From assembly GCF_000716435.1 (NCBI RefSeq), contig NZ_JNWO01000043.1, positions 1 through 56,907 of the forward strand: a DNA stretch of 56,907 nucleotides, read 5' to 3'. The notes beneath the pieces were generated by a model. It was not told the DNA's origin and made no database searches. It worked only from the letters and a program-made list of their open reading frames with translations. Of the stretch, positions 1 through 8,892 are shown piece by piece (position 1 is the stretch's first letter; every line of letters starts with the position of its first letter). The translations under genes were made by a program, and so were the position numbers. The DNA is from Streptomyces xylophagus (GTDB lineage: Bacteria; Actinomycetota; Actinomycetes; Streptomycetales; Streptomycetaceae).

Positions 1-1251
1 GATGGGGAGGGGCTGCGGGGTGGGGGCGGCCGATGGCTGGGGATAGGGGCGCGGGTCGAACGGACGGTCCGGGCGCGGAGATTGCGGGGCGACGGCGGGG
101 TTGTCGGTGGGGGGTGCGGAGGTGGGCTGCGGGTAGAGGTTCCGGGCGGACAGCCCGTCCGGGCGGAAGTCCTCCGGAGCTCCGGCGGGACTGGCGACAG
201 GGGGTGCGGGAATGGCCGGAGACTGCGGTGAGGTGCGCGGTGAGGACGGGCCATCCGGACGGACAGACTGCGGACCGTCGGCAGGGCGCGCCGGAGCCGC
301 CGATGGCTGAGGGGCGGAAAGCCCGTCCGGACGACGGTCCCCCGGAGCGACGGCGGGGTTGTCGCCAGAAGGCGCCTCAGCCACCGGACGCTGCGGGTAC
401 GCGGGCGGGAACTCGGCACCGGCGGCCCGCTGAGGGTCGACCGGCGAGAGGTCGGGCTGTGTGTCCGCGTGCGGGCCCTGCCGGGTCGGCGCGGGCGGAG
501 CCTTGTCGCTGGGGGCAGCGGGGGCCACGGGCCTGAACACCGGAGGCTCGACATGCGGATCCGCACCGGGAGCTGCCGGGGCAAGGGGCGTGAACACCGG
601 AGGCTCAACACTCGGGTCCACAGCAGGAACCGCCGGGGCAAAGGGCGTGAACACCGGAGGCTCGCCATGCGGATCCGCGCCGCCGCCTCCCGGAGCCGCA
701 GACGGCGAAGCGGTGCCGCCGGAGGCTGCGGTCGGGAGGGCACCCGGAGCCGCCGCGCCAGCCGTGTCACCCCGGAGGGGACCGGAACCATCCGTACCCC
801 CCGCCGAACTGCCCCCGGCACCACCCGCCCCCGAAACACCGGACGAGCCACCCTCATCGCCGTCCCGAACCGCCCGGGGCGGCGCCCCATCGACCGGCAA
901 CCATGACGCGGTAGCAGCGGTGCCCGGTGTCCCTGTAGCCCCATGGAGCGGAGGTCCGGGCGGGAACGGAGGCGCACTGGACGGTGGTTCCCAGGAGGCG
1001 CGCGGGGCGGTGGAACCCGTAGCAGCAGGAGGTTCGGGTTCGGCGCCCGCGCGGGGCCCCGGGACACCCGGGCCCCCCGGACGCGCCCGGTCATCCGCCG
1101 GAGGCACACTCACCGTCCCCGCCGCCGAGGCGAACCGGTCGTCCACGGAGTCGGCCGCGGCCGTCGGTCCCGTGTCGTCCGCGGTGTCGTCGTACAGCTG
1201 GCCCCACCAGTCGTCCTCGTGACCGGTCGGCGATCCCCCCTGCTGGCTCAT
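1..1251 (-). CDS. Pro/Ala-rich protein, N-terminal part (cut by window edge)
   Basis: This open frame begins at ATG 1251 and runs without a stop to base 1, so at least 417 codons are present and the C-terminus is missing. The first ~45 residues are acidic and structured-looking (MSQQGGSPTGHEDDWWGQLY, then a TGP..AAADS.DDRFASA stretch). The rest is low-complexity Pro/Ala/Gly, including three tandem ~20-residue repeats built on EPPVFTP.AP at about residues 204-260. Similar N-termini occur, from memory, on large Streptomyces ParA/MinD-type ATPases (partitioning or sporulation), where a disordered Pro-rich arm precedes the ATPase. That identity is inference because the ATPase part is outside the window. 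A weak AGGGG precedes the start. Confidence is high that it is coding and low for function. Confidence 0.7.
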   Translation of the reverse strand, partial: MSQQGGSPTGHEDDWWGQLYDDTADDTGPTAAADSVDDRFASAAGTVSVPPADDRARPGGPGVPGPRAGAEPEPPAATGSTAPRASWEPPSSAPPFPPGPPLHGATGTPGTAATASWLPVDGAPPRAVRDGDEGGSSGVSGAGGAGGSSAGGTDGSGPLRGDTAGAAAPGALPTAASGGTASPSAAPGGGGADPHGEPPVFTPFAPAVPAVDPSVEPPVFTPLAPAAPGADPHVEPPVFRPVAPAAPSDKAPPAPTRQGPHADTQPDLSPVDPQRAAGAEFPPAYPQRPVAEAPSGDNPAVAPGDRRPDGLSAPQPSAAPARPADGPQSVRPDGPSSPRTSPQSPAIPAPPVASPAGAPEDFRPDGLSARNLYPQPTSAPPTDNPAVAPQSPRPDRPFDPRPYPQPSAAPTPQPLPI

Positions 1252-1426
1252 GCCCCTAATTGTCCACCGCGCGGGCCGGATGAAAACGGGGCGTCCGGAA
1301 AATCCGGTGCGCGCCCCTCCTCGAACGGCGTGTCGGATGACGGACCGAACACCCGTCCGCCACAGGGCAGTACAGGGCCGCCGGGCGATTCCACCCCCCA
1401 CGGGAGAACCGCCCGGCGACAACTGG

Positions 1427-1480
1427 GTGACCCGGCCCCAGATCCCCTACATGCCTGCGCACGTCATGGGGCCGGGTCAC
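1427..1480. promoter_or_regulatory. 14-bp perfect inverted repeat in divergent intergenic region
   Basis: GTGACCCGGCCCCA at 1427-1440 is repeated in inverted orientation at 1467-1480 with 26 bases between. It lies in the 526-base gap between the left-edge gene (minus strand) and the TrmB/LuxR-type regulator (plus strand). Neither gene ends here, so a terminator is unlikely. A regulator binding site or long RNA hairpin fits better. I see no gene in the rest of the gap (1252-1777). Confidence 0.45.
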
Positions 1481-1777
1481 GTTCCAAGTGACCGAATCCC
1501 GTTGCGGGTTCGGACCGTCCGGTCCCGAGTGTGACCTGACTTCCTGAAGATCCGCTGTGATTCGCGGACCGTCTCCCCCTGGATTCGCTGTGCGTGAATC
1601 CGCAGGCCAAGCAGGACCAATACGGGCATTGCGGGCGGCAGTTGATGCCGCGGTGGCGCAACCTTGGCAGAGGGGCGGGTGGTACGGCGATGATGTGCCG
1701 AGGCGGGTTCGCGCCGTGGCTGTTTTCCGCCACGGAGCGCGCGACGCGACGGGGTCTTCGGGGAGGGACGGCACCTG

Positions 1778-2758
1778 ATGCTGGGAGCGATAGGCCTGGA
1801 CGAGGCACATGAATCGGCGTACCGGGCACTGGTGTCCGTCGGCGCCGCGGACGTGCCCGATCTCGCCAGGCGGCTGACCCTCGGCGAGTACGACACCGAG
1901 CGCGCCCTGCGCCGACTGGAGCGGCACGGACTCGCGGCCCAGTCGTCGGCCCGCCCCGGCCGCTGGGTCGCCGCCCCGCCCGGGGTGGCCCTGGGCGCCC
2001 TGCTCACCCAGCGACGGCACGAACTGGAGAAGGCGGAACTGGCCGCCGCGCTGCTCGCCGAGGAGTACCGGGCGTCCGCCGCCGAGACCGCCGTACACGA
2101 TCTGGTGGAGGTGGTGATCGGTGCCGCGGCCGTCACCCAGCGGTTCCTCCAGCTCCAGCTCGGCGCGACCGAGGAGGTGTGCGCGCTGGTCACCGGGAAC
2201 CCGGTCGCCGTCACCGGCATGGAGAACGACGCGGAGGAGCAGGCCGCAGGCCGCGGGGTCCGCTACCGCGTCGTCCTCGAGCGCGCGGTGCTCGACCTGC
2301 CGGACGGGATCACCGAGCTGACCGCCGCGCTCGGCCGCGGCGAGCAGGTTCGGGTGGTGGACAAGGTGCCGACCAAGCTGGTGGTCGCCGACCGGACCCT
2401 CGCGATGGTGCCGCTGACCTCGCACAGCGCGGAGCCCGCCGCGCTCGTCGTGCACGCGAGCGGCCTGCTGGAGCTGCTCTGCGGGCTCTTCGAGTCGGTG
2501 TGGCGGGACGCCCTTCCGCTGTGCCTGGAGCCGTCCGGCGCCACCGAACTGGAGCCGGACGGCCCCGACGGCACGGACCTGGAGGTGCTGTCCCTGCTGC
2601 TGGCCGGGCTGACGGACGCGAGCGTCGCGAAACAGCTCGACCTGGGCCTCAGGACGGTCCAGCGCCGGGTGAAGCGGCTGATGGAGCTGACCGGCGCGAC
2701 GACCCGGCTGCAACTGGGCTGGCACGCCTACGAACGGAGCTGGGTGGCCCGTGGCTGA
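1778..2758 (+). CDS. TrmB-like / LuxR-type helix-turn-helix regulator
   Basis: A 326-residue putative DNA-binding regulator. The N-terminal ~70 residues form a TrmB-type winged helix (GLDEAHESAYRALVSVGAAD, then AR.L...EYDTERALRRLERHGL). The middle resembles the ligand/effector domain that follows TrmB helices in actinobacterial regulators. The C-terminus has a LuxR-like helix-turn-helix (LSLLLAGLTDASVAKQLDLG followed by RTVQRRVKRLMELTGATTR). This TrmB plus LuxR layout is widespread in Streptomyces, often near specialised-metabolism genes. The start is supported by GGGGAGGGA about 9 bases upstream. The target is unknown; no neighbour is an obvious partner. Confidence 0.8.
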   Translation: MLGAIGLDEAHESAYRALVSVGAADVPDLARRLTLGEYDTERALRRLERHGLAAQSSARPGRWVAAPPGVALGALLTQRRHELEKAELAAALLAEEYRASAAETAVHDLVEVVIGAAAVTQRFLQLQLGATEEVCALVTGNPVAVTGMENDAEEQAAGRGVRYRVVLERAVLDLPDGITELTAALGRGEQVRVVDKVPTKLVVADRTLAMVPLTSHSAEPAALVVHASGLLELLCGLFESVWRDALPLCLEPSGATELEPDGPDGTDLEVLSLLLAGLTDASVAKQLDLGLRTVQRRVKRLMELTGATTRLQLGWHAYERSWVARG

Positions 2759-2794
2759 CCTGCGATTTCACCCGGTGTCCCGCAGGCTGGGCAG

Positions 2795-3277
2795 ATGGGA
2801 GTGGGTGAACTCCTGCTGGTCGGCGTCGTCATCCTGCTCGGCCTGTGCGGAGTCTTGGTGCCCGGAGTGCCGGGGTCGTGGCTGGTGTGGGCCGCGGTCC
2901 TGTGGTGGGCGCTGAAGGACCCGCAGCCGGTCTCCTGGGGCGTCCTCGTGGGCGCCACGGTCGTCCTCCTCCTCGCCCAGGTGGTCCGCTGGGCTCTGCC
3001 GCCGCGACGGCTGCGCGCGAGCGGCGCGACCCCCCGGATGGGCGTGTACGCGGGGGTCGGCGCGCTTCTCGGCTTCGTGCTGATCCCGGTGCTCGGCGCG
3101 ATCCCCGGCTTCATGGCCGGGATCTACGTCCACGAACGCCTGCGACTGGGCCGGCACGGCGAGGCCATGGCCTCCCTTCGTACGGCGATGCGCTCGGGCG
3201 GCTCCAGCGTGCTGACCGAGCTGTTCACCTGCCTGCTGATCATGGGGGCGTGGGTGGGCGCGGTGGTCTGGGGCTGA
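2795..3277 (+). CDS. DUF456 membrane protein
   Basis: A 160-residue integral membrane protein with about four hydrophobic segments: residues 3-22, 26-65 (two), 83-108 and 140-158. The pattern LLGLCGVLVPGVPGSWLVWA near the N-terminus and the Gly-rich segment GVYAGVGALLGFVLIPVLGA followed by PGFMAGIYVHERLR match the DUF456 family, whose function is unknown. It starts 36 bases after the upstream regulator, so co-transcription is possible. Its TGA lies in the first unit of a 13-bp tandem repeat. Confidence 0.85.
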   Translation: MGVGELLLVGVVILLGLCGVLVPGVPGSWLVWAAVLWWALKDPQPVSWGVLVGATVVLLLAQVVRWALPPRRLRASGATPRMGVYAGVGALLGFVLIPVLGAIPGFMAGIYVHERLRLGRHGEAMASLRTAMRSGGSSVLTELFTCLLIMGAWVGAVVWG

Positions 3278-3334
3278 TTCGAGGGGCTGATTCGAGGGGC
3301 TGATTCGAGGGGCTGATTCGAGGGGCTGATCCCG
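3270..3334. repeat. 13-bp tandem repeat, about five copies
   Basis: The unit GGGGCTGATTCGA is repeated four times exactly from 3270 to 3321, then once with a degenerate end. It bridges the stop codons of two convergent genes (DUF456 and the SGNH hydrolase). Every copy contains TGA, and because 13 is not a multiple of three the stops fall in all plus-strand frames. Copy number is probably polymorphic. Confidence 0.85.
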
Positions 3335-3339
3335 GGGGC

Positions 3340-4548
3340 TCAGTCGAGTGCGGTGAGGTCGACCGTGTCGGCGAGCGCCCGCATGCCCGCGTCGTTGAAG
3401 TGGAGGTGGTCGCCGCTGTCGTAGGCGGGCAGGATCCGCTGCGGCTGCGCCGGGTCGCGGACGGCGGCGTCGAAGTCGACGACCGCGTCGAAGGGGCCGC
3501 CGGCGCGGAGGGAGGCGTTGATCTGCTGCCGTACGGCTTCGCGGGCCGCCGTGTACGCGCTGTAGCCGCCGTACGGGGTGAGGGTCGCGCCGATGACGCG
3601 GATGCCGTGGGCGTGGGCGCGGGTCACGAGGGTGCGGTAGGCGTCCTCGAAGGCGTCGGGGTCGGTGGCGTTCGGGGTGCCCTTGATGTCGTTGATGCCC
3701 TCCAGGACGATCACCACCCGCACCCCCGACCGCGACAGCGCGTCGGCGTCGAAGCGGGCCAGGGCGCTCGGTCCGACGTCCTCGCGCAGCAGGCGGTTGC
3801 CGGAGATCCCGGCGTTGAGGACACCGAGGCGGCGGTACGGGGGCAGGGCGTTCAGGCGCTCGGCGAGCCGGTCGGGCCAACGGTGGTTGGCGTCACGGGT
3901 GGAGCCGTTGCCGTCGGTGAGGGAGTCGCCGAAGGTGACGACGCTGCCGGCCGCCGGGGCGTCGAGGACGTCGACGCCGGTGACGTAGTACCAGGAGGTG
4001 GTGGTCGTCGTGTACGCGGAGCCGTCGGTGTCGGCCGCCCAATTGCCGCTCGGGGCGCGGTAGTTGGTCTGGCCTGCCGCGCGGTGGTAGGTCGCCGGGC
4101 CGGAGTCGTCGGGCGTGTGGACCGTGACCAGGAGGTCCGCTCCGGCGGGTACGGCGAGCGGGACGACGTCGGTGACCAGGTCCTCGCCGGCCGGGATCGT
4201 GGCCGTTCCGGAGCCGTTGAACGTGGCGGTGCGCATCGAGCCGGGCACGGCGTCCGCGCCCGTCTCGCGCAGGGCGACGGTCACCGCGTCGAGGCGGAGG
4301 GGGGCAGTGCCGAGCCGGTTGGTGAGCCGGACGCGGGTGGCGCTGCCGCCGACGCTGAGGTGCACGACGTTGCGGAAGGAGGCGCCGGGGTGGGCGGTGG
4401 CGGTTCCGGAGGGGGCGGCCTCCCAGGTACCGGTCCAGGTGTCGACCGCTGCGCGAGCCGGGGCCTCGGCGGTCGCCGTGCCCTGACCGACTCCCGCTCC
4501 CAGTACGACCACCAGCATTGCCACGACGATCCGTCCGGCCCCGACCAT
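3340..4548 (-). CDS. Secreted SGNH/GDSL-family hydrolase
   Basis: A 402-residue extracellular esterase/lipase-type hydrolase. A signal peptide (GRIVVAMLVVVLGAGVGQGT, cleavage near ATA-EAPA) is followed by a ~170-residue beta-rich domain. The SGNH catalytic domain shows block I GDSLTDG (Ser nucleophile), block II GISGN, block III GINDIKG and block V DHLHFND with the catalytic Asp/His. The ATG at 4548 is preferred over 4569 because GGTGGAG lies just upstream of it. Many Streptomyces have such two-domain SGNH proteins acting on plant or cell-wall esters; the substrate here is unknown. Confidence 0.9.
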   Translation of the reverse strand: MVGAGRIVVAMLVVVLGAGVGQGTATAEAPARAAVDTWTGTWEAAPSGTATAHPGASFRNVVHLSVGGSATRVRLTNRLGTAPLRLDAVTVALRETGADAVPGSMRTATFNGSGTATIPAGEDLVTDVVPLAVPAGADLLVTVHTPDDSGPATYHRAAGQTNYRAPSGNWAADTDGSAYTTTTTSWYYVTGVDVLDAPAAGSVVTFGDSLTDGNGSTRDANHRWPDRLAERLNALPPYRRLGVLNAGISGNRLLREDVGPSALARFDADALSRSGVRVVIVLEGINDIKGTPNATDPDAFEDAYRTLVTRAHAHGIRVIGATLTPYGGYSAYTAAREAVRQQINASLRAGGPFDAVVDFDAAVRDPAQPQRILPAYDSGDHLHFNDAGMRALADTVDLTALD

Positions 4549-4720
4549 GAACGCTCCACCTCTCCCCACCGACCACGAGGAGGCGACCGTGCCACGCGGG
4601 GACGGGCCGGCGACGGAGCATCACCGGTGGCCGCCGCCGTATCCGCCTGTCCGGAGTAGGGCGGAGGACGTAGATCCTGAAGCCGATGCGCCGGGCGGGC
4701 AGGCGTGTTTGGCTGCGGGC

Positions 4721-5092
4721 ATGACCGAATTCACCGACGCCGAGCGCGTGTACCTCGAGTCGCAGCGGCTGGGGCGACTCGCCACCGTCGACCCCAACGG
4801 CCAGCCGCAGGCGAATCCCGTCGGCTTCTTCCCGCAGGACGACGGGACGATCCTGGTCGGCGGCTATGCGATGGGTACGACGAAGAAGTGGCGCAATCTG
4901 CGGGCGAACCCGAAGGTCGCGCTGGTCGTGGACGACATCGTCAGTGTCCGGCCCTGGAAGGTACGCGGCATCGACATCCGCGGCGAGGCCGAACTCCTCG
5001 TCGGCCCGCACGAGTTGGGGCCGCACATGAGCGAGGAGGTGATTCGCATCCGTCCTCGGCGGATCCACAGTTGGGGACTGGAGTCCGAGTAG
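4721..5092 (+). CDS. PPOX-class, probably F420-dependent, oxidoreductase
   Basis: A 123-residue protein of the pyridoxamine-5'-phosphate-oxidase-like split-barrel fold. The sequence runs LATVDPNGQPQANPVGFFPQ, then KKWRNLRANPKVALVVDD and GIDIRGEAEL, the layout of small actinobacterial PPOX proteins that bind F420 or flavin. The open frame extends upstream, but the family starts at MTEFTDAERVY, so ATG 4721 is chosen. It diverges from the SGNH gene across a 172-base gap. The cofactor is inferred from family, not seen. Confidence 0.85.
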   Translation: MTEFTDAERVYLESQRLGRLATVDPNGQPQANPVGFFPQDDGTILVGGYAMGTTKKWRNLRANPKVALVVDDIVSVRPWKVRGIDIRGEAELLVGPHELGPHMSEEVIRIRPRRIHSWGLESE

Positions 5093-5221
5093 GGAACCCC
5101 GTTCGGATCGGCGGACCGGTGCCCCGGGCTCAAAGATCGGCAATTCTTGCCCAGTTGGGGGATGCCTGGTAGGACTGTGACGCGCCGTCACCGTCACATG
5201 TTCGATTCTGCGGGGGTTCAT

Positions 5222-8200
5222 GTGGTCGCCACGGCCTACACGTCCTCGCCACGTCGACGCCCCGACGCTCCGCGCCCAACTCGGCGGCGGCTTCCCGCAG
5301 TTGCCCGGCGGGCCACGCAGCACGGGCTGGTGCTGTCCGCCGTCGCGGTGACCGTGCTGCTGTGCGCGACGGCACTGGCCGCGCTCGCGGCGCTGGCCGG
5401 GAGCTCGGTGCAGGCCGGTGCCGTACGACGGCTGGCCGGGGACCTCGGCGCGCAGGTGAACGTCAACGCGTCCTTCCGGGCCGGGGGGATGGCCACCGCC
5501 GACCGGGATGTACGGGCCGCCGGTGAGCGGGTGTTCGCCGGGGCGCCGCAGCGGACCTATGTCGGGCTGCTGGGCACGTCGCCGGTCTCGGTGACGGGGA
5601 TCGACGGTGTCGTGGGCCCGCCGCGCGGCCCTGGAGGCAGCGGGCTGCACCCCGTCGCGGTGCAGGACGGCGGCAGGTTCGGGCAGTTGACCGCCGGGCG
5701 GTGGCCCGCCGGTACGGCCGACGCCCCGGCCGGCGCGTTCACCTCGCTGCCCGCTGTCCCGGTCGCCACCGGGTCCACCGCGTCGGTCGACACGGCGGTG
5801 CCCGAGGCGCTGGCCAAGCGGCTCGGCGTCACAGCCGGTTCCCGGCTCCGGGTGCAGGACGCCTTCAGCCGCGCCATGACGCTGCGGATCACCGGCGTCT
5901 TCCGGGCGACCGGTGCCGTCGGGTTCTGGCCCGCGATGGCCGGCGACCTGACCCAGGGCGAGACCGCCGACCAGGACCTGCTGGTGGTGTCGGCGTCGGC
6001 GCTCAACGGCAGTGCAGTCCTCAACGGGCATCTGACGGCCCACTGGAGCATGCAGCCCGACTTCTCCCGGCTCGACGCGGACGGCCTGGCCGGGCTGCGC
6101 GACCGGCTGCGCGCGTTCTCCGGCAGTCAGAGCCGCGTGTCGGTGTTCGGCGGGCGGGAGCCGTCGCTGGCCGACGTGACGGTGGCCTCCGGTCTGCCGG
6201 GCGCGATCGACGAGCTGACGGTGCCGATGGTGGCGGCCCGTTCCTCGCTGTATCTGCCGAGCGTGATGCTGGCGGTCCTCGCCCTGGCCACCCTGGTGCT
6301 GGCCGCCCGCCAGCTGACCGTGCGCCGGCGCGACGAACTGGCCCTGCAACAGGCCAGGGGCGCCGGCACCCTGCGGTTGCTGCGCGGCGCGACGGCCGAG
6401 TGGGCGCTCACCGGCATCCCTGCCGCCGTCCTCGCGCCCTTCCTGGCCGGGCTGCTGCACCCCGGCAGCCGGGGCGCCGACGCGTGGGCGGCCGTAGGCC
6501 TGACTCTGCTGGTGCACGCTGCTGCGGTGCTGCTGCCCGTGCTGCCGTCGGCGCGGTCGCGGCCGGTTCGCGGCGCGCGGGCGGCCGCCGCGCAGCGGCT
6601 GGGCGCCGACGTCGCGCTGCTGGCCGTAGCGACTCTCGGCTATCTGGAGCTACGGCGGCACCATTCGCTGATCGCCGACGTGGGCACGGGCAGCGCCTCC
6701 GCCGACCCGGTGCTCGTCCTGGTGCCGACCCTGGTGGCCGGCGCCGCCGCACTCCTGCTGCTACGGCTGCTGCCGCTGACCTCGCTGCTGCTGGACGCGT
6801 TCGGGCGTCGTAGCCGGGGCCTCGTTCTCGCCCTGGCGGGCTGGCAGTTGAGCCGGCGGGCCGAGCGCAACGCGGGGCCGGTGGTGCTGATGTGTCTGGC
6901 CGTGTCGTTGAGCGCCTTCGCCACCACCGCGCTGGCATGTCTGGGCGGCCTGGCGTCCGAGGAGGCCGCGTTCAGCGTCGGCGCGGACGTACGGATCACC
7001 CCGTCGGCGGACGACGGCTACCCCGCGCCCGTACTGGGCGCCGCCTACCGCTCGCTGCCGGCGGTGACCTCCGCGACCCCGGTGACGCAGTCAACGGTGA
7101 ACCTGCCCGGCGGCGCCACCGAGAACCTGGTCGGCACGATCGGCGGGTCCGCGCCCCGCACCCCGTCACCGGTCGTCTTCGGGATACCGCTCCCCGGGCG
7201 TCCGACCGCGCTGCTGCTGGACGAGCGGCTGCGCAGCGACGGCAGCCGTACGGCGCCGAGCCTGGAGCTGACCGTGCAGGACGCGTCGGGTCTCGTCAGT
7301 GCCGTGTCCACCCGCCTGCCGGCCGCAGACGGAGCCCGGCACACCCTCGTGATCCCGCTCGGCGTGGCGCTGAGCGGCGGCCACCTGCGGGCGTATCCAC
7401 TGACGGTGACCGCCATCAACGTCCTGCCGCAGCCGAACGCACGTCCCGCGCGGTTGGACCTGGACCTGATCCGGGTCGGCGCGCGCGGCGCCACGGACAC
7501 CTGGGTCACCCGGCTGCCCGGCGGACAGACCTGGGCCGACGGCACGGACCACTCCGCCGACGCCACCGAGGGCGCCTGCAAGGGAAAGCTGTCCGGCAGC
7601 TACGGCCCCGGCGTGCCCGGGGTGTGCTCGATCGTTCCCGGCGGCACCGAGGTGCTCCGGACCACCGTCAGCACCGGCATCCGGCCCTCCCAGGCGATCT
7701 CGGACAGCTTCGGCGGTCTGTCCGACAGCGACTACGCCACCGTGTCCGGCAGTCAGGTGCGCTTCGTGGCGGGCCCGGGCGGTGATCCCGCGCCGCTTCC
7801 GGTGCGTGCCGACGCCTCGGCGCTGCGCGACGCGCGGCTGCGCGTGGGCGGCACCACCACGCTGGACATGGGCGGCGGCCGGGTCACCGCCAAGATCGTG
7901 GGCCAGGTCGACTCGCTGCCCGGCCTCGGCCGAGGACAGGGGCATCTGATCGCCGACCAGCGCCGCCTCGCCACCGCGCTGACGCTGGCCGGTGTCGATC
8001 AGGAGGACCCCGCGTTCTGGTTGCTGGACAGCACCGACAGCGCGCGTACGGCCGCCGCCGTCGAGGCACAGCCCGCGCTGGGCCAAGTCACCACCACGGC
8101 ACGCACAGCCGTGTCCCTTCAGGCCGACCCGTTCCGCAGCGGGCTGCGCCGGGTGCTGGACCTGGTCCGGTATCTGGCCCCCGGTTTCGCGGTCATCGCC

Positions 8201-8569
8201 TTCACCGTGCACGCGGTGGTCTCCACCCGCCAGCGCCGCAAGGAGTTCGCCCTCCTGCGCGCGATCGGCGTCCGCACCAAGAGCCTGTCCGCGCTCCTGG
8301 CCGCCGAGCAACTGAGTCTGGCGCTGTTCGCCGTGGTCCCGGGCGCGCTGATGGGCATGGCCCTGGCCTCGGCGGTCCTGCCACTGATCACCGTGGACGA
8401 CACCGGCCAGGCCCCCTATCCCCCGCTCCCGCAGATCATCCCCTGGGCCACGGTGACACTGACCGCCGTGGCGACCGCCCTGGCCATCAGCGCGGTCGTA
8501 CTGGCACTGGCCCGCCTGCTGTCCCGGGTGGACCTGGTGCGGGTGCTGCGAGCGGGGGAAGACCGGTGA
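5222..8569 (+). CDS. FtsX-like ABC transporter permease (large)
   Basis: About 1115 residues. An N-terminal membrane segment follows a basic leader. Then comes a large outside domain, an FtsX membrane block (SVMLAVLALATLVLAARQLT, then basic RRRDELALQQARGAG.LRLL), further membrane segments, a second extracytoplasmic domain, and a C-terminal FtsX block with RQRRKEFALLRAIGVRTKSL. This is the MacB/LolC-like family with two FtsX repeats. The start is uncertain: GTG 5222 has CGGGGGTT at a good distance, while ATG 5198 and 5147 are in frame. The stop overlaps a GTG (GTGA at 8566-8569). It likely forms an exporter with the next permease and the convergent ATPase. Confidence 0.85.
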   Translation: MVATAYTSSPRRRPDAPRPTRRRLPAVARRATQHGLVLSAVAVTVLLCATALAALAALAGSSVQAGAVRRLAGDLGAQVNVNASFRAGGMATADRDVRAAGERVFAGAPQRTYVGLLGTSPVSVTGIDGVVGPPRGPGGSGLHPVAVQDGGRFGQLTAGRWPAGTADAPAGAFTSLPAVPVATGSTASVDTAVPEALAKRLGVTAGSRLRVQDAFSRAMTLRITGVFRATGAVGFWPAMAGDLTQGETADQDLLVVSASALNGSAVLNGHLTAHWSMQPDFSRLDADGLAGLRDRLRAFSGSQSRVSVFGGREPSLADVTVASGLPGAIDELTVPMVAARSSLYLPSVMLAVLALATLVLAARQLTVRRRDELALQQARGAGTLRLLRGATAEWALTGIPAAVLAPFLAGLLHPGSRGADAWAAVGLTLLVHAAAVLLPVLPSARSRPVRGARAAAAQRLGADVALLAVATLGYLELRRHHSLIADVGTGSASADPVLVLVPTLVAGAAALLLLRLLPLTSLLLDAFGRRSRGLVLALAGWQLSRRAERNAGPVVLMCLAVSLSAFATTALACLGGLASEEAAFSVGADVRITPSADDGYPAPVLGAAYRSLPAVTSATPVTQSTVNLPGGATENLVGTIGGSAPRTPSPVVFGIPLPGRPTALLLDERLRSDGSRTAPSLELTVQDASGLVSAVSTRLPAADGARHTLVIPLGVALSGGHLRAYPLTVTAINVLPQPNARPARLDLDLIRVGARGATDTWVTRLPGGQTWADGTDHSADATEGACKGKLSGSYGPGVPGVCSIVPGGTEVLRTTVSTGIRPSQAISDSFGGLSDSDYATVSGSQVRFVAGPGGDPAPLPVRADASALRDARLRVGGTTTLDMGGGRVTAKIVGQVDSLPGLGRGQGHLIADQRRLATALTLAGVDQEDPAFWLLDSTDSARTAAAVEAQPALGQVTTTARTAVSLQADPFRSGLRRVLDLVRYLAPGFAVIAFTVHAVVSTRQRRKEFALLRAIGVRTKSLSALLAAEQLSLALFAVVPGALMGMALASAVLPLITVDDTGQAPYPPLPQIIPWATVTLTAVATALAISAVVLALARLLSRVDLVRVLRAGEDR

Positions 8570-8892
8570 GCGGTACGGCCGGGCGCGGCCGGGAATGGCG
8601 GACGGTGCCCCAAGTCGTGGACAGGGACGCGGAGATGACCCGAGGCGGGGGCAGGGGCGCGGAGGTGACCCGAGCCGAGGACATGAGCGCGGCGGTGACG
8701 CGACCCGTGGGGCCAGGCGCAGCGGTGCCCCGAGCAGTAGACACCGGCGGGGTGGTGACGCGAGCCGGAGGCACGAGCACGGCGGTGACGCGGCCCGTGG
8801 GGCCGGGCGCAGCGGTGCCCCGAGCCGTGAACGCAAGCACGGCGGTAAGCCGCCCCGTGCGGCCAAGCCCGGCAGAAAAGGGCCGACCGTGA
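8566..8892 (+). CDS. Possible small overlapping ORF between the two permeases
   Basis: A 108-codon frame that opens with GTG overlapping the stop of the first permease (GTGA, 8566-8569) and closes with TGA overlapping a GTG of the second permease (GTGA, 8889-8892). The product would be Val/Arg/Pro-rich and repetitive (motif AVTRPVGPGAAVPRAV twice). The two coupling-type junctions are suggestive, but third-position GC is lower than in neighbours, the region is repetitive, and the second permease frame is open in parallel back to 8595. It may be only a repeat-generated frame. Confidence 0.25.
   Translation: MSGTAGRGREWRTVPQVVDRDAEMTRGGGRGAEVTRAEDMSAAVTRPVGPGAAVPRAVDTGGVVTRAGGTSTAVTRPVGPGAAVPRAVNASTAVSRPVRPSPAEKGRP
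8680..8835. repeat. Imperfect direct repeats, ~90-bp period
   Basis: A block of about 50 bases centred on GGCCCGTGGGGCCGGGCGCA occurs twice, near 8695-8745 and 8785-8835, about 90 bases apart with few differences. Shorter relatives (GTGACCCGAG-type) occur upstream to 8640. The repeat keeps two reading frames open at once and lies where the second permease starts, which makes that start hard to fix. Confidence 0.6.

Noticed and set aside
1256..2725. Long minus-strand open frame opposite the TrmB/LuxR-type regulator
   Set aside because: Low-complexity shadow of a GC-rich gene; the plus-strand product has clear domains.
3893..6517. 874-codon minus-strand frame
   Set aside because: It crosses the SGNH, PPOX and permease genes in a non-coding frame with Arg/Gly/His-rich sequence.
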